Below, in pieces: positions 8,429-17,297 of a stretch of 59,384 nt of DNA. The notes below the pieces were generated by a model. The model was not told where the DNA came from, searched no databases, and saw only the letters and a program-made list of their open reading frames with translations. Within the stretch, counting starts at the first letter, position 1. Each line of letters starts with the position of its first letter. The stretch spans positions 1 through 59,384 of the forward strand of contig CAIUGU010000154.1 in the NCBI GenBank assembly GCA_903898785.1, written 5' to 3'. Position numbers and translations under genes: made by a program. The stretch is from an uncultured Pseudomonadota bacterium (GTDB lineage: Bacteria > Pseudomonadota > Gammaproteobacteria > Steroidobacterales > Steroidobacteraceae).

Positions 8429-10276
8429 TCAGAACATCTCGGACGCACCCGGTTCGACTGCGACCGGCTCGGTACGCGACACGATGTGGTCGCCGGTAAT
8501 CATGGCGTCATAGGCCTGGCCGGGGCCGACCATGGGATAGACGCCCGCATCCGGATCGATCACCACTTCAAGGAAGGCGGGACCCTGGAACTCGATGAAT
8601 TCCTTCACGACGCGCGGCACGTCTTCCTTGCGGTCGAGGCGCACTGCAAAGCGGAAGCCGTCGGCCTGTGCGGCCTTCACGAAGTCCTTCTTGTGCAGCG
8701 ACTTGTCGCTGGCGGACATGCGTCCCTTGTAGAAGAGCTTCTGCCACTGCCGGACCATGCCGTCGCCGAAGTTGTTGAGCAGGACCACCTTCACGCCCAG
8801 GTCGTAGGTAGTGACGGTTTCGAGCTCGCCCAGGTTCATGCGGATGCTGCCGTCGCCGTCGATGTCGATGACCAGCCGCTCCGGGTGGGCAAACTTGGCG
8901 CCAATGGCCGCCGGCAGGCCGAAGCCCATCGTGCCCATGCTGCCCGACGTGAGCCACAGCCGCGGGCTCTTGAAGTCGAAGTACTGCGCGGCCCACATCT
9001 GGTGCTGACCGACGCCTGTGGAGATGATCGCCTCGCCTTGCGTCAACTTGTTGATTTCCTCGATGACGTAGTACGGCTGGATCAGCGGGCTCGAGCGATC
9101 GTAGTCCATCGGGTGGGCGACTTTCATGTCGGCGCAATGCTTGAGCCAGGCGGACCAGTCGCGCGCGAAGCGCGTGCGGCGGCCGTGCGAGATCAGCGCC
9201 TGCAGTGCCTCGGGGAGCAGGCCGACGTGGTGCCAGTGCACGTTCTTGACCTTGTTGATCTCGGAGGCATCGATGTCGATCTGTGCGATGTGCCGCGCGT
9301 GCTTCGCGAACTTCGGCGGATTGCCGGCCACGCGATCGTCGAACCGGGCGCCCAAGGCAATCAGGAAGTCGCAGTCGTCCACCGCATAGTTCGCGAACGC
9401 GGTGCCGTGCATGCCCAGCATGCGCATGGACAGCGGATGGGTGGTGTCGTCGACGCCGAGCCCCATGAGAGTCGTGACCACGGGAATGTTGAACTCCCGC
9501 GAGAATTCGCGCAGCGCTTTGGTCGCGCCGCCGTTGATGACGCCGCCGCCGGCATAGATCAGCGGCCGTTCCGACTTGGCCAGCAGGTCGAAGAACTGCG
9601 TTGCCTGGGCCTCGCCCAGGACGTTGCGGGCGAGACGGTTCATGCGCTGACGGTAACCCGCCATCGGCAAGCGGCCCGAGCCCTGGAACACGCCTTGCCA
9701 GTTCTGCACGTCCTTCGGCACGTCGATGACGACGGGGCCGGGGCGGCCTGTGCGGGCAATCTCAAAGGCCGTGCGGACCGTGGCTTCCAGCTTGGCGGGA
9801 TCCGTCACGAGAAACACGTGCTTGGCCACCGAGCCCATGATGGCGGCGACAGGCGCTTCCTGGAATGCGTCGCTGCCGATCGCCGACGTCCCGACCTGGC
9901 CGCAGATCACGACGATGGGAATCGAGTCCGCCATGCAGTCGCGAACGGGGGTAACCGTGTTGGTGGCACCAGGGCCCGAGGTGACGATGCAAACACCCAC
10001 CTTGCCACTGGCGCGGGCATAGCCTGCCGCCATGAAGCCGGCCGCCTGCTCGTTGGCGGGAACGACGAGCGGCATGCGCTGGCCGCCGCCCTGGGACTGG
10101 TTCTGGTTGTAGACGAAGATCGCGTCGTACGTCGGCAGGATGGCGCCACCGCTATAGCCGAAGACCGTCTGGACACCCTCGTCGGCCAGGACCTGGACGA
10201 TGATGCTGGCGCCCGTAAGCGTTTGACCCGCCAAGGGATGTGCCGTCGTGTCTAGGGTGGCGTAACTCTCTTTCAC
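8429..10276 (-). CDS. ilvB: Acetolactate synthase large (catalytic) subunit
   Basis: Catalyses condensation of two pyruvates, or pyruvate with 2-oxobutanoate, in branched-chain amino acid synthesis; uses ThDP, Mg and FAD. The catalytic Glu of the N-terminal ThDP domain lies in PANEQAAGFMAAGYAR, and the C-terminal ThDP motif runs from GDGS to NN about 30 residues later. The frame stays open far upstream through the ilvN region, but homology begins near residue 20. GTG 10276 is the most plausible start and gives 615 residues; its ribosome site is weak, so the start is tentative. The regulatory subunit gene lies next door on the opposite strand, an unusual layout. The NEQAAGF form departs from the HEQ more common in E. 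coli-type enzymes and suggests a separate subfamily. Confidence 0.93.
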   Translation of the reverse strand: MKESYATLDTTAHPLAGQTLTGASIIVQVLADEGVQTVFGYSGGAILPTYDAIFVYNQNQSQGGGQRMPLVVPANEQAAGFMAAGYARASGKVGVCIVTSGPGATNTVTPVRDCMADSIPIVVICGQVGTSAIGSDAFQEAPVAAIMGSVAKHVFLVTDPAKLEATVRTAFEIARTGRPGPVVIDVPKDVQNWQGVFQGSGRLPMAGYRQRMNRLARNVLGEAQATQFFDLLAKSERPLIYAGGGVINGGATKALREFSREFNIPVVTTLMGLGVDDTTHPLSMRMLGMHGTAFANYAVDDCDFLIALGARFDDRVAGNPPKFAKHARHIAQIDIDASEINKVKNVHWHHVGLLPEALQALISHGRRTRFARDWSAWLKHCADMKVAHPMDYDRSSPLIQPYYVIEEINKLTQGEAIISTGVGQHQMWAAQYFDFKSPRLWLTSGSMGTMGFGLPAAIGAKFAHPERLVIDIDGDGSIRMNLGELETVTTYDLGVKVVLLNNFGDGMVRQWQKLFYKGRMSASDKSLHKKDFVKAAQADGFRFAVRLDRKEDVPRVVKEFIEFQGPAFLEVVIDPDAGVYPMVGPGQAYDAMITGDHIVSRTEPVAVEPGASEMF

Positions 10277-10468
10277 CGTGGGTACCGTCAAGTGGATCGC
10301 TGGAATGCGCTTGTGTGCACTGCAAAGTAGCCTAGCAGTAACGCTCCCTCTCAGTCTATTCTGCCCGGCACCGGGGGCATTCGATGCAGGGCAGCGGGCG
10401 GTTTCGTCCCGTCGCGTGTCCGGCGCCCCCCTCCCCGACTTCGCCCCGATGCCAGAAGGACTGTTTCG
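10277..10468. promoter_or_regulatory. Shared divergent control region of ilvB and ilvN
   Basis: This 192-base gap separates ilvB (leftward) from ilvN (rightward) and must hold both promoters. AGAAGGA, nine bases before the ilvN ATG, is its ribosome site. The ilvB GTG lacks a clear one. I see no convincing -35/-10 pair, leader-peptide attenuator or terminator. A less GC-rich patch at about 10318-10360 is the likeliest promoter zone. Confidence 0.5.
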
Positions 10469-10978
10469 ATGACGACCCGCAAGCGCCACATTATCTCCAT
10501 CCTGCTGCAGAACGAAGTGGGCGCCCTGACGCGAGTCGCCGGCCTGTTCTCTACCCGCGGCTACAACATCGAGTCCCTGAACGTGGCCCCAACGGACGAC
10601 CCAACCGTGTCGCGACTGACGCTGGTCACCACCGGCACCGGTGCCGTTGTCAGCCAGATCGTCAACCAGTCCCTGAAACTGGTCGATGTCGTGAACGTCG
10701 ATGACGTTACGCGGGACCAGCACGTGGAGCGCGAACTGCTGCTGCTCAAGCTGCGGCTCGGCACCAGCCAGGTCGGCGCGGTCCGCGCGGCGGTCGAGCG
10801 GGCCGGCGGACGCATCCTTGCGGATGACGTCGAAAGCTTCCTGATCGAACTGACCGACAGCGAATCGCAGATCAGCCGCTTCATCGCGCACATGGCCCAG
10901 TTCGGCGAGGTGCTCGAGGTCGTCCGCAGCGGCGCCCTTGCGGTGCTGCGCGGAACCCAGACGCTGCACGTCGACTGA
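10469..10978 (+). CDS. ilvN: Acetolactate synthase small (regulatory) subunit
   Basis: A 169-residue regulatory subunit of acetohydroxyacid synthase. The N-terminal ACT domain (about residues 5-80) opens with HIISILLQNEVGALTRV and contains GYNIESLNV, the classic valine-binding region. The C-terminal domain activates the large subunit. The length matches IlvH/IlvN of the long type. It is transcribed away from ilvB. The ribosome site AGAAGGA is well placed. Its stop lies seven bases from the stop of the convergent outer-membrane protein gene. Confidence 0.96.
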   Translation: MTTRKRHIISILLQNEVGALTRVAGLFSTRGYNIESLNVAPTDDPTVSRLTLVTTGTGAVVSQIVNQSLKLVDVVNVDDVTRDQHVERELLLLKLRLGTSQVGAVRAAVERAGGRILADDVESFLIELTDSESQISRFIAHMAQFGEVLEVVRSGALAVLRGTQTLHVD

Positions 10979-10985
10979 CGGAAAG

Positions 10986-12734
10986 TCAGAAGCTGCGTTT
11001 GGTCTCGACGAGGAACTGCACGTCGTCGATGGACGAGCCCCCGTCGAACGGGAACGCCAGGTCGACGTGAATGACGTTGCCGAACGACGAGCGGCTGGAC
11101 GCGAAGCGCAGGCCGAAGCCCGCATCGGTCAGCCAGCCCTCGCTCGTGCCGCCGGCGTTGCCTTTGCCCCACGTGCGCCCCGCATCGAAGAAGACGGCGC
11201 CGCCGACGTGGAACAGCCTGAACAGGTAGTAATCGGTATAGACCCGATGCTCCAGCGTCAGCAGCGCCAGCGCCGTCCCATCCTGGTAGCGAAGAGGATA
11301 GCCCCGCAGCGACGTGTCGCTGCCACTGAACAAAGGTTCGGTCGCACTGGGATTGCGCGGCGACCCCGTCGTCTGGCCGGAAGCGTCGCCACCCAGGAGC
11401 AGCTGCCTTTCCGCATCCAGGTCCCGCGTCAGGACGCCGGTCAACGACGCAAAGAACAACTGCCGGTCGCTGGCTCGCCAGTAATACTGGGCGTCGGCAT
11501 TCAACGCAGCGTTCCTGAGTGACCCGCCCTCGAACCTGCCATCGGCCGTGGCGGCCAGCAGGACGGTATGACGCCGCTCGGCCATCTCGAAGCTGCGCCC
11601 GGCTTCGAGCGAGACCAGCGTCGCGGTGCGATCAGCGCCGAACGAAGGCGACGACCACCCCAGCATCGCCCGCAGGAATGTGCCGGTGTACACATCCTCG
11701 GTTCTCGCAATCTGGTTTTCGTTGCGCCGCTCTTCATAGCTGTCCTCGAGCAACTCGAAGCCGATGAGGGGATACGAGAGCGTGCGGTCTTCGGGCACCA
11801 CCGTCGCGGGCAAGAGGCCCGCGCCCTGCGCAAAGCGGTCGCGCTCGTAGGCAAAGCCATAAGTCCAGCGCTGCACCCAACCTGACTGCAGCCCGCGGGA
11901 GAGGCCGAAGTGCGCGCCATAACGCTGCTCGTCATGACGGAACTCATCCACCGCGACCCCATGGGAGTAGCGGCTGTCTGTCCGGGTCCAGTCGAGTCCG
12001 CCGACGCCAGCTGACCAGCGGCTGTCGAGCGAGTAGAACGGCCGGTCGAGTTGCAGCTCCTGCTGCCTGCCGTCGCTGTTGTCCGCATAGCCGGCGCGGA
12101 GGCGATTGCGCGAGCCGAGGAGCAGCGGATCGTAGTAGCCGAGTCGCGTCGACGCGCGATCCACGTCGGACTCGTACTCCAGCTGCACTTCCTTGCCGAG
12201 CCCGAGCAGGTTGGATTCCTCGATCTTGATGCTGGCCGAATTCTCGCCGCCGGCGCGGTCGAAGCTGATGCCGGGATTCAGCGTCCACACATCCTGCGTG
12301 CGAACTTCGAGATCGACCTTGCCGTCGGCAGCTCGCGTGGGCGTGACGCGGGCTTCATACAGATAGCGCTGGTCACGCAGCAACCGTGCGGTCTCCCGCG
12401 CCAGCCGTTCGGAATAGGCCTCGCCCGACTTGAACAGCAACTGCTGCTCGATGATCGCGGGCCGGGTCAGGATGTGGAGCCGGTTTGCAATCCGGAACAG
12501 CTTCTTGTTGTCGGCAGGGTCGTCGAGGTCAAAGACATTGATGGTGACGATGCGGATGTCACCGATCACCGCGCCCGACGCCTCGATCTCTTGAGGCGAC
12601 AAGGCTTCCTGCGCAGTGGCAGGCAGCGAGGAACCGAGGAGTACCGCGATGGCGTATGCACCGAGCCGGCTTCGCGCCGTGCCTGTCAGGCCGTTCGTCT
12701 GGTTCCCGCTCGAACAGGCGGGAACGGCGCTCAA
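10986..12734 (-). CDS. D15/BamA-like outer-membrane beta-barrel protein with POTRA region
   Basis: About 580 residues. A signal peptide (Arg-containing start, hydrophobic core, cleavage after ATAQ) is followed by a POTRA-like segment (about residues 70-150, containing LLFKSGEAYSERLARE) and a C-terminal 16-strand-type barrel rich in alternating aromatic residues. The barrel carries the D15 motif region SLRGYPLRYQDG and VFFDAGRTWG, and ends in Phe (KRSF), the signal recognised by BamA. This points to the surface-antigen (Omp85/TamA-like) superfamily; the cargo is unknown. The frame is open upstream to 13229. The TTG at 12734, overlapping the stop of the upstream quinone oxidoreductase gene, is my best start but has no good ribosome site. 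The two genes probably form one unit. Confidence 0.8.
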   Translation of the reverse strand: MSAVPACSSGNQTNGLTGTARSRLGAYAIAVLLGSSLPATAQEALSPQEIEASGAVIGDIRIVTINVFDLDDPADNKKLFRIANRLHILTRPAIIEQQLLFKSGEAYSERLARETARLLRDQRYLYEARVTPTRAADGKVDLEVRTQDVWTLNPGISFDRAGGENSASIKIEESNLLGLGKEVQLEYESDVDRASTRLGYYDPLLLGSRNRLRAGYADNSDGRQQELQLDRPFYSLDSRWSAGVGGLDWTRTDSRYSHGVAVDEFRHDEQRYGAHFGLSRGLQSGWVQRWTYGFAYERDRFAQGAGLLPATVVPEDRTLSYPLIGFELLEDSYEERRNENQIARTEDVYTGTFLRAMLGWSSPSFGADRTATLVSLEAGRSFEMAERRHTVLLAATADGRFEGGSLRNAALNADAQYYWRASDRQLFFASLTGVLTRDLDAERQLLLGGDASGQTTGSPRNPSATEPLFSGSDTSLRGYPLRYQDGTALALLTLEHRVYTDYYLFRLFHVGGAVFFDAGRTWGKGNAGGTSEGWLTDAGFGLRFASSRSSFGNVIHVDLAFPFDGGSSIDDVQFLVETKRSF

Positions 12735-13702
12735 GGGAGGATGACGGTCGAACCCGTGGTTCTGCGTGCTTCCAGATCCGCGTGAGCGGCTGCAATGTCG
12801 GCCAGCCGGTAGGTCTGCCCGATGTGGACCTTCACGATCCCGGAACCCAGCACTGCGAACAGCTCGGCCGCCGCCTTGCGCAGGTCGGCTGTCTTCTTGA
12901 TGTAGTCGAACAGTATCGGCCGCGTGAGGAACAGCGAGCCTCGCCGGGCGAGCTCGAGCGGCGCGATCGCCGGCACGGGCCCCGAGGCATTGCCGAAGGT
13001 CACCATCACCCCGAGCGGCTGCAGGCAATCGAGGGATGGCATGAACGTGTCCTTGCCCACGGAATCGTAGACCGCCGCCACACCCTTGCCCCTGGTAAGA
13101 GCCCGCACGCGGGCTGCCAGGTCCTCGGCGCCGACCAGCACGTGTTCCGCCCCGAGCTCGCGCACCTGCCCGGCTTTCTGTTCGCTGCCAACGACGCCGA
13201 TCACTCTCGCGCCCAGGTGACGCGCCCACTGCACTAGGATCATGCCGACGCCGCCGGCCGCCGCGTGCACGACGATCCAGTCGCCCTTGCGCACCTTATA
13301 TGTCCGTCGCAGCAGGGCGTGGGCCGTGAGTCCCTTGAGCAGGCTTGTGGCGGCATCGCGATCACTCACCGTGTCCGGCAGCTTGAGCACGCGCTCGGCC
13401 GGCAGCAGCCGCACGTCGGAGTACGCGCCGGAAGTGGCGAGTACATAGGCGACCCGATCGCCGGGAGCAAACCCTTCCACCCTGGGTCCCACCGCTTCGA
13501 CGACCCCCGCCGCTTCGCGGCCAAGCCCGGACGGCAGCGTCGTGGGATACAGGCCGATGCGCTGGTACACATCGATGAAGTTGAGGCCGATGGCGGTCTG
13601 GCGCAGGCGCAGCTCGCCGGGCCCGGGATCGCCGACGGTCACTGCTTCGAGTCGCAGGACCTCCGGGCCGCCATGCTCATGGATTCGGATTGCTTGTGCC
13701 AT
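12731..13702 (-). CDS. qor: NADPH:quinone oxidoreductase, zinc-free MDR family
   Basis: A 323-residue medium-chain dehydrogenase/reductase of the quinone reductase type. The N-terminal GroES-like domain carries LNFIDVYQRIGLYP, diagnostic of Qor. The Rossmann nucleotide site is AAAGGVGMILVQWARHLGA. The Cys residues of the structural and catalytic zinc sites of alcohol dehydrogenases are absent. It reduces quinones by one electron using NADPH in the cytoplasm. It appears to be followed directly by the outer-membrane barrel gene, which begins inside its stop codon. Confidence 0.92.
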   Translation of the reverse strand: MAQAIRIHEHGGPEVLRLEAVTVGDPGPGELRLRQTAIGLNFIDVYQRIGLYPTTLPSGLGREAAGVVEAVGPRVEGFAPGDRVAYVLATSGAYSDVRLLPAERVLKLPDTVSDRDAATSLLKGLTAHALLRRTYKVRKGDWIVVHAAAGGVGMILVQWARHLGARVIGVVGSEQKAGQVRELGAEHVLVGAEDLAARVRALTRGKGVAAVYDSVGKDTFMPSLDCLQPLGVMVTFGNASGPVPAIAPLELARRGSLFLTRPILFDYIKKTADLRKAAAELFAVLGSGIVKVHIGQTYRLADIAAAHADLEARRTTGSTVILP

Positions 13703-13802
13703 AGACGCGGTTGTCGCGGACTGCCCCAGGGCGCGGTGCTTCGTGAGGACAACGAGTCTAGCGGACGGGTCGGGGGACGGCCACGGCGTGGCTTCCCGAT
13801 TG

Positions 13803-13828
13803 TAAAAAGAGGGCAGCAGGCTCTGCCC
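13803..13828 (-). terminator. Rho-independent terminator downstream of the PII gene
   Basis: On the minus strand a six-pair stem GGGCAG/CTGCCC with an AGCCTG loop (13811-13828) is followed by TCTTTTTAC. It lies about 120 bases past the PII stop and 100 bases before qor, so it would separate the two transcripts. Nothing else is apparent in the 13703-13951 gap. Confidence 0.75.
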
Positions 13829-13951
13829 TACCGGGGACTTCCCGCGCGGACTGCAGGCACCATCAAGCTCGATGGGATGCCGCGCCCGGAAGCGGAATGC
13901 CCCGGGCGCGGGTGGTCCCTTCCTGGACCTGACGCATGGATCGAAGCGAGG

Positions 13952-14718
<767 letters not shown>

Positions 14719-16515
14719 ATGACCGAGTCGACCCGTTCCCCGCAGCCTGCCCCCGAGGCCCTGCCCGCGTCCGGCCATGCGATTCCAGGTCCGGACCCGA
14801 CGGCAGAATGGACGCGGCAGTATCTCGCAGCCCTCGCGCAGGTGACAGGCGGGCTCTCGCCACTGCCGTTCGGCGGTGCGTGGGTCGACTGGTGGACCCG
14901 TCTCGCGCAGGCCCCGGCCAGGCAGGCGGAACTCGCACAGAGCGCCGTCGAGAAGACGCTGGAACTCTGGGGCTTCGCATCACAGGCAGCGGACGGCAAG
15001 CCCCGTCCTCCGGTCGCCGGCAACCCCGCGGAGGCGCAGCGCTTCAAGGCAGAAGCCTGGGGCCGCTGGCCCTACAACGTACTCGCACAATCCTACCTGC
15101 ACACGCAGGCCTGGTGGGACCAGGCTGCCGACGCCGCGCCGGGCATGGACAAGGACAAGGCGGAGCTCGCGCGCTTCTCGATCAAGCAGGCGCTCGAAGC
15201 CGTCTCGCCGCAGAACTTCCTGCTCACCAACCCTGAACTGCTCGACCAGACCGCGGAAGAGAACGGGCAGAACCTTCAGCGCGGGTTCGAGCACTGGATT
15301 GAAGACCTGAGGCGCACGGTCGACCCCGGCAACGAGGGCGACACGGGCTCCTTCAAGGTCGGCGAGCAGGTCGCCATCTCGCCGGGCAAGGTGGTATTCC
15401 GCAACAGCCTCATCGAGTTGATCCAGTATTCGCCGGCCACGCCGGATGTCTACGCGGAACCGATCCTGATCGTGCCGGCGTGGATCATGAAGTACTACAT
15501 CCTCGACCTGTCGCCCGCCAACTCGCTGGTGCGGTACCTCGTCGAGCAGGGCCATACCGTGTTCATGATCTCGTGGAAGAACCCGGACGCCACGGACCGC
15601 GAGCTGTCGATGGACGACTATGTTTCCCTCGGCGTCAGCGACTCGCTCGACGTCGTCGCCGCGGTCTGCCCGGACAGGAAGGTGCACACGGTCGGGTACT
15701 GCATCGGCGGCACGCTGCTGTCGATCACTGCGGCACGACTGGCCAGTGCCGGCGACCAGCGGATCGGCAGCGTGACGCTGCTGGCGGCGCAAACCGATTT
15801 CAGCGAGCCGGGAGAGCTGTCGCTCTTCATCAACCCGGACCAGCTGGCCATGCTGGAGGCGAAGATGTCGCAGTCGGGCGTGCTCGACAGCAAGAACATG
15901 TCGGGTGCCTTTGCCCTGCTGCGTTCCCGCGACCTGATCTGGAATCCGGTCGTATCGACCTACCTGCAGGGCCAGCGCTCCAAGGCCAACGACCTCATGT
16001 CATGGAATGCAGACGGGACGCGCATGGCGCATCGCATGCACACGGACTACCTGTACCAGCTTTACCTCAACAACGACCTCGCGAGCGGGCGCTATCGCTC
16101 CCACGGCGACATCGTCGACCTGAAGGCCATCACGGCACCGATGTTCGTCGTCGGCACGGAGACGGACCACGTGGCTCCGTGGAAGTCGGTCTACAAGGTG
16201 CACGACCTCACCCGCTCGGGCGACTACTCGTTCCTGCTGACGAGCGGCGGCCACAACGCCGGCATCATCAGCGGTCCGGTGCACCCGCGCAGGCATTATC
16301 GGCTGCATCGTTTCTCCGGCGACGAGGCCCACCTGGCAGCGGATGACTTCGTTGCCCGCACCGAGAAGAAGCCCGGTTCGTGGTGGCCCGTGTGGCAGCA
16401 GTGGCTGGTGGCGCGTTCGAGCGCCGAGCGCGTGGACCCGCCCGAGATGGGAGCACCTGAAGAAGGCTTCTTCCCGGTGGCCGACGCGCCGGGATCCTAC
16501 GTGCTGCAGCGCTGA
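14719..16515 (+). CDS. phaC: Class I poly(3-hydroxyalkanoate) synthase
   Basis: Polymerises (R)-3-hydroxyacyl-CoA to PHA granules. The 598-residue length and single-gene arrangement match class I synthases. The N-terminal PhaC_N domain is followed by the alpha/beta hydrolase core. The lipase-box-like motif is GYCIGG, with the nucleophile Cys near residue 328; the catalytic Asp lies in TETDHVAPW and the His in SGGHNAGI. WKNPD is also typical. Start ATG 14719 has AGGTG nearby; the frame is open further upstream without homology. phaA/phaB are not adjacent, though a thiolase lies 25 kb away. Confidence 0.96.
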   Translation: MTESTRSPQPAPEALPASGHAIPGPDPTAEWTRQYLAALAQVTGGLSPLPFGGAWVDWWTRLAQAPARQAELAQSAVEKTLELWGFASQAADGKPRPPVAGNPAEAQRFKAEAWGRWPYNVLAQSYLHTQAWWDQAADAAPGMDKDKAELARFSIKQALEAVSPQNFLLTNPELLDQTAEENGQNLQRGFEHWIEDLRRTVDPGNEGDTGSFKVGEQVAISPGKVVFRNSLIELIQYSPATPDVYAEPILIVPAWIMKYYILDLSPANSLVRYLVEQGHTVFMISWKNPDATDRELSMDDYVSLGVSDSLDVVAAVCPDRKVHTVGYCIGGTLLSITAARLASAGDQRIGSVTLLAAQTDFSEPGELSLFINPDQLAMLEAKMSQSGVLDSKNMSGAFALLRSRDLIWNPVVSTYLQGQRSKANDLMSWNADGTRMAHRMHTDYLYQLYLNNDLASGRYRSHGDIVDLKAITAPMFVVGTETDHVAPWKSVYKVHDLTRSGDYSFLLTSGGHNAGIISGPVHPRRHYRLHRFSGDEAHLAADDFVARTEKKPGSWWPVWQQWLVARSSAERVDPPEMGAPEEGFFPVADAPGSYVLQR

Positions 16516-16530
16516 CCTCGCGCGGGCGTC

Positions 16531-17160
16531 ATGCTCAACTTCCTGCGGAAGCAATTCGACCGGCAACGACGCAAGCGCGAGTCGGCGCGCGCGGTCCGCA
16601 TCAAGCTGGCGGACTTCGGCGACATCGACACGTTCTGCTCCGCTTACGCGGCCAGCACGCGCAGCGGTGCGACGACGCGAACCCTCGACATCGGCTGCGG
16701 CACGACCCCGCGCAATCCCTTCAAGGCGGACGAGGTGTCCGGCATCGACATCCGCGAGGACCCGGTCCGCAACATCCGGTACGCGGACCTCGCCGTGGAG
16801 CCGATTCCGTACGGCGACAACGAATTCGACTACCTGACCGCGTATGAATTCCTGGAACACGTGCCGCGCGTGCTGTACGCCCCGGCGCGGCGCTTCCCGT
16901 TCGTCGAACTGATGAACGAAATCCACCGGGTCCTGAAACCCGGCGGAGTCCTGCTGTCGCACACGCCCGCCTTTCCCTACGCACAGGCGTTCCAGGACCC
17001 GACCCACGTCAACATCATCACCGAAGCCACGTTCGCGAATTACTTCGACGACCAGAAGACCTGGGCGCGGATGTACGGCTTCAGGGGCTCCTTCACGGTG
17101 CTGCGCCAAGGCTGGAACAAGCCGCACCTGATCTCGCTTCTGCGCAAGCTCCCCACTTAG
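16531..17160 (+). CDS. Class I SAM-dependent methyltransferase
   Basis: A 209-residue protein with a basic N-terminal helix and a methyltransferase core. Motif I is LDIGCGTTP, the acidic residue binding the SAM ribose lies in GIDIRED, and the post-I region has FDYLTAYEFLEHVPR, as in Methyltransf_11 proteins. HRVLKPGGVLLSHTP is the usual motif III region. The DPTHVNIIT stretch occurs in methyltransferases linked to polysaccharide or lipid modification, but the substrate cannot be called. It starts 15 bases after phaC and may share its transcript. Confidence 0.85.
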   Translation: MLNFLRKQFDRQRRKRESARAVRIKLADFGDIDTFCSAYAASTRSGATTRTLDIGCGTTPRNPFKADEVSGIDIREDPVRNIRYADLAVEPIPYGDNEFDYLTAYEFLEHVPRVLYAPARRFPFVELMNEIHRVLKPGGVLLSHTPAFPYAQAFQDPTHVNIITEATFANYFDDQKTWARMYGFRGSFTVLRQGWNKPHLISLLRKLPT

Positions 17161-17297
17161 AATAGGTTGCCGGATTCAGGCACAGGGGGCGATGTCGCGC
17201 GGGGAATGTGATTCACGTCCCCGACCCAGGCGGGGATCCTTGTACGACTGCGATGGTTATGCGAGAAAGCCGTGCTGCTCGCGTTCAAGGATCCATG

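Noticed and set aside
8120-10255. A 711-codon plus-strand open frame across ilvB
   Set aside because: Antisense to ilvB, without domain motifs or a ribosome site.
10277-11125. N-terminal extension of the ilvB frame
   Set aside because: It runs through the antisense of ilvN and lacks acetolactate synthase homology; it is only an open frame.
12735-13229. N-terminal extension of the outer-membrane barrel frame
   Set aside because: It lies over the qor gene in another frame, while the signal peptide starts near 12734.
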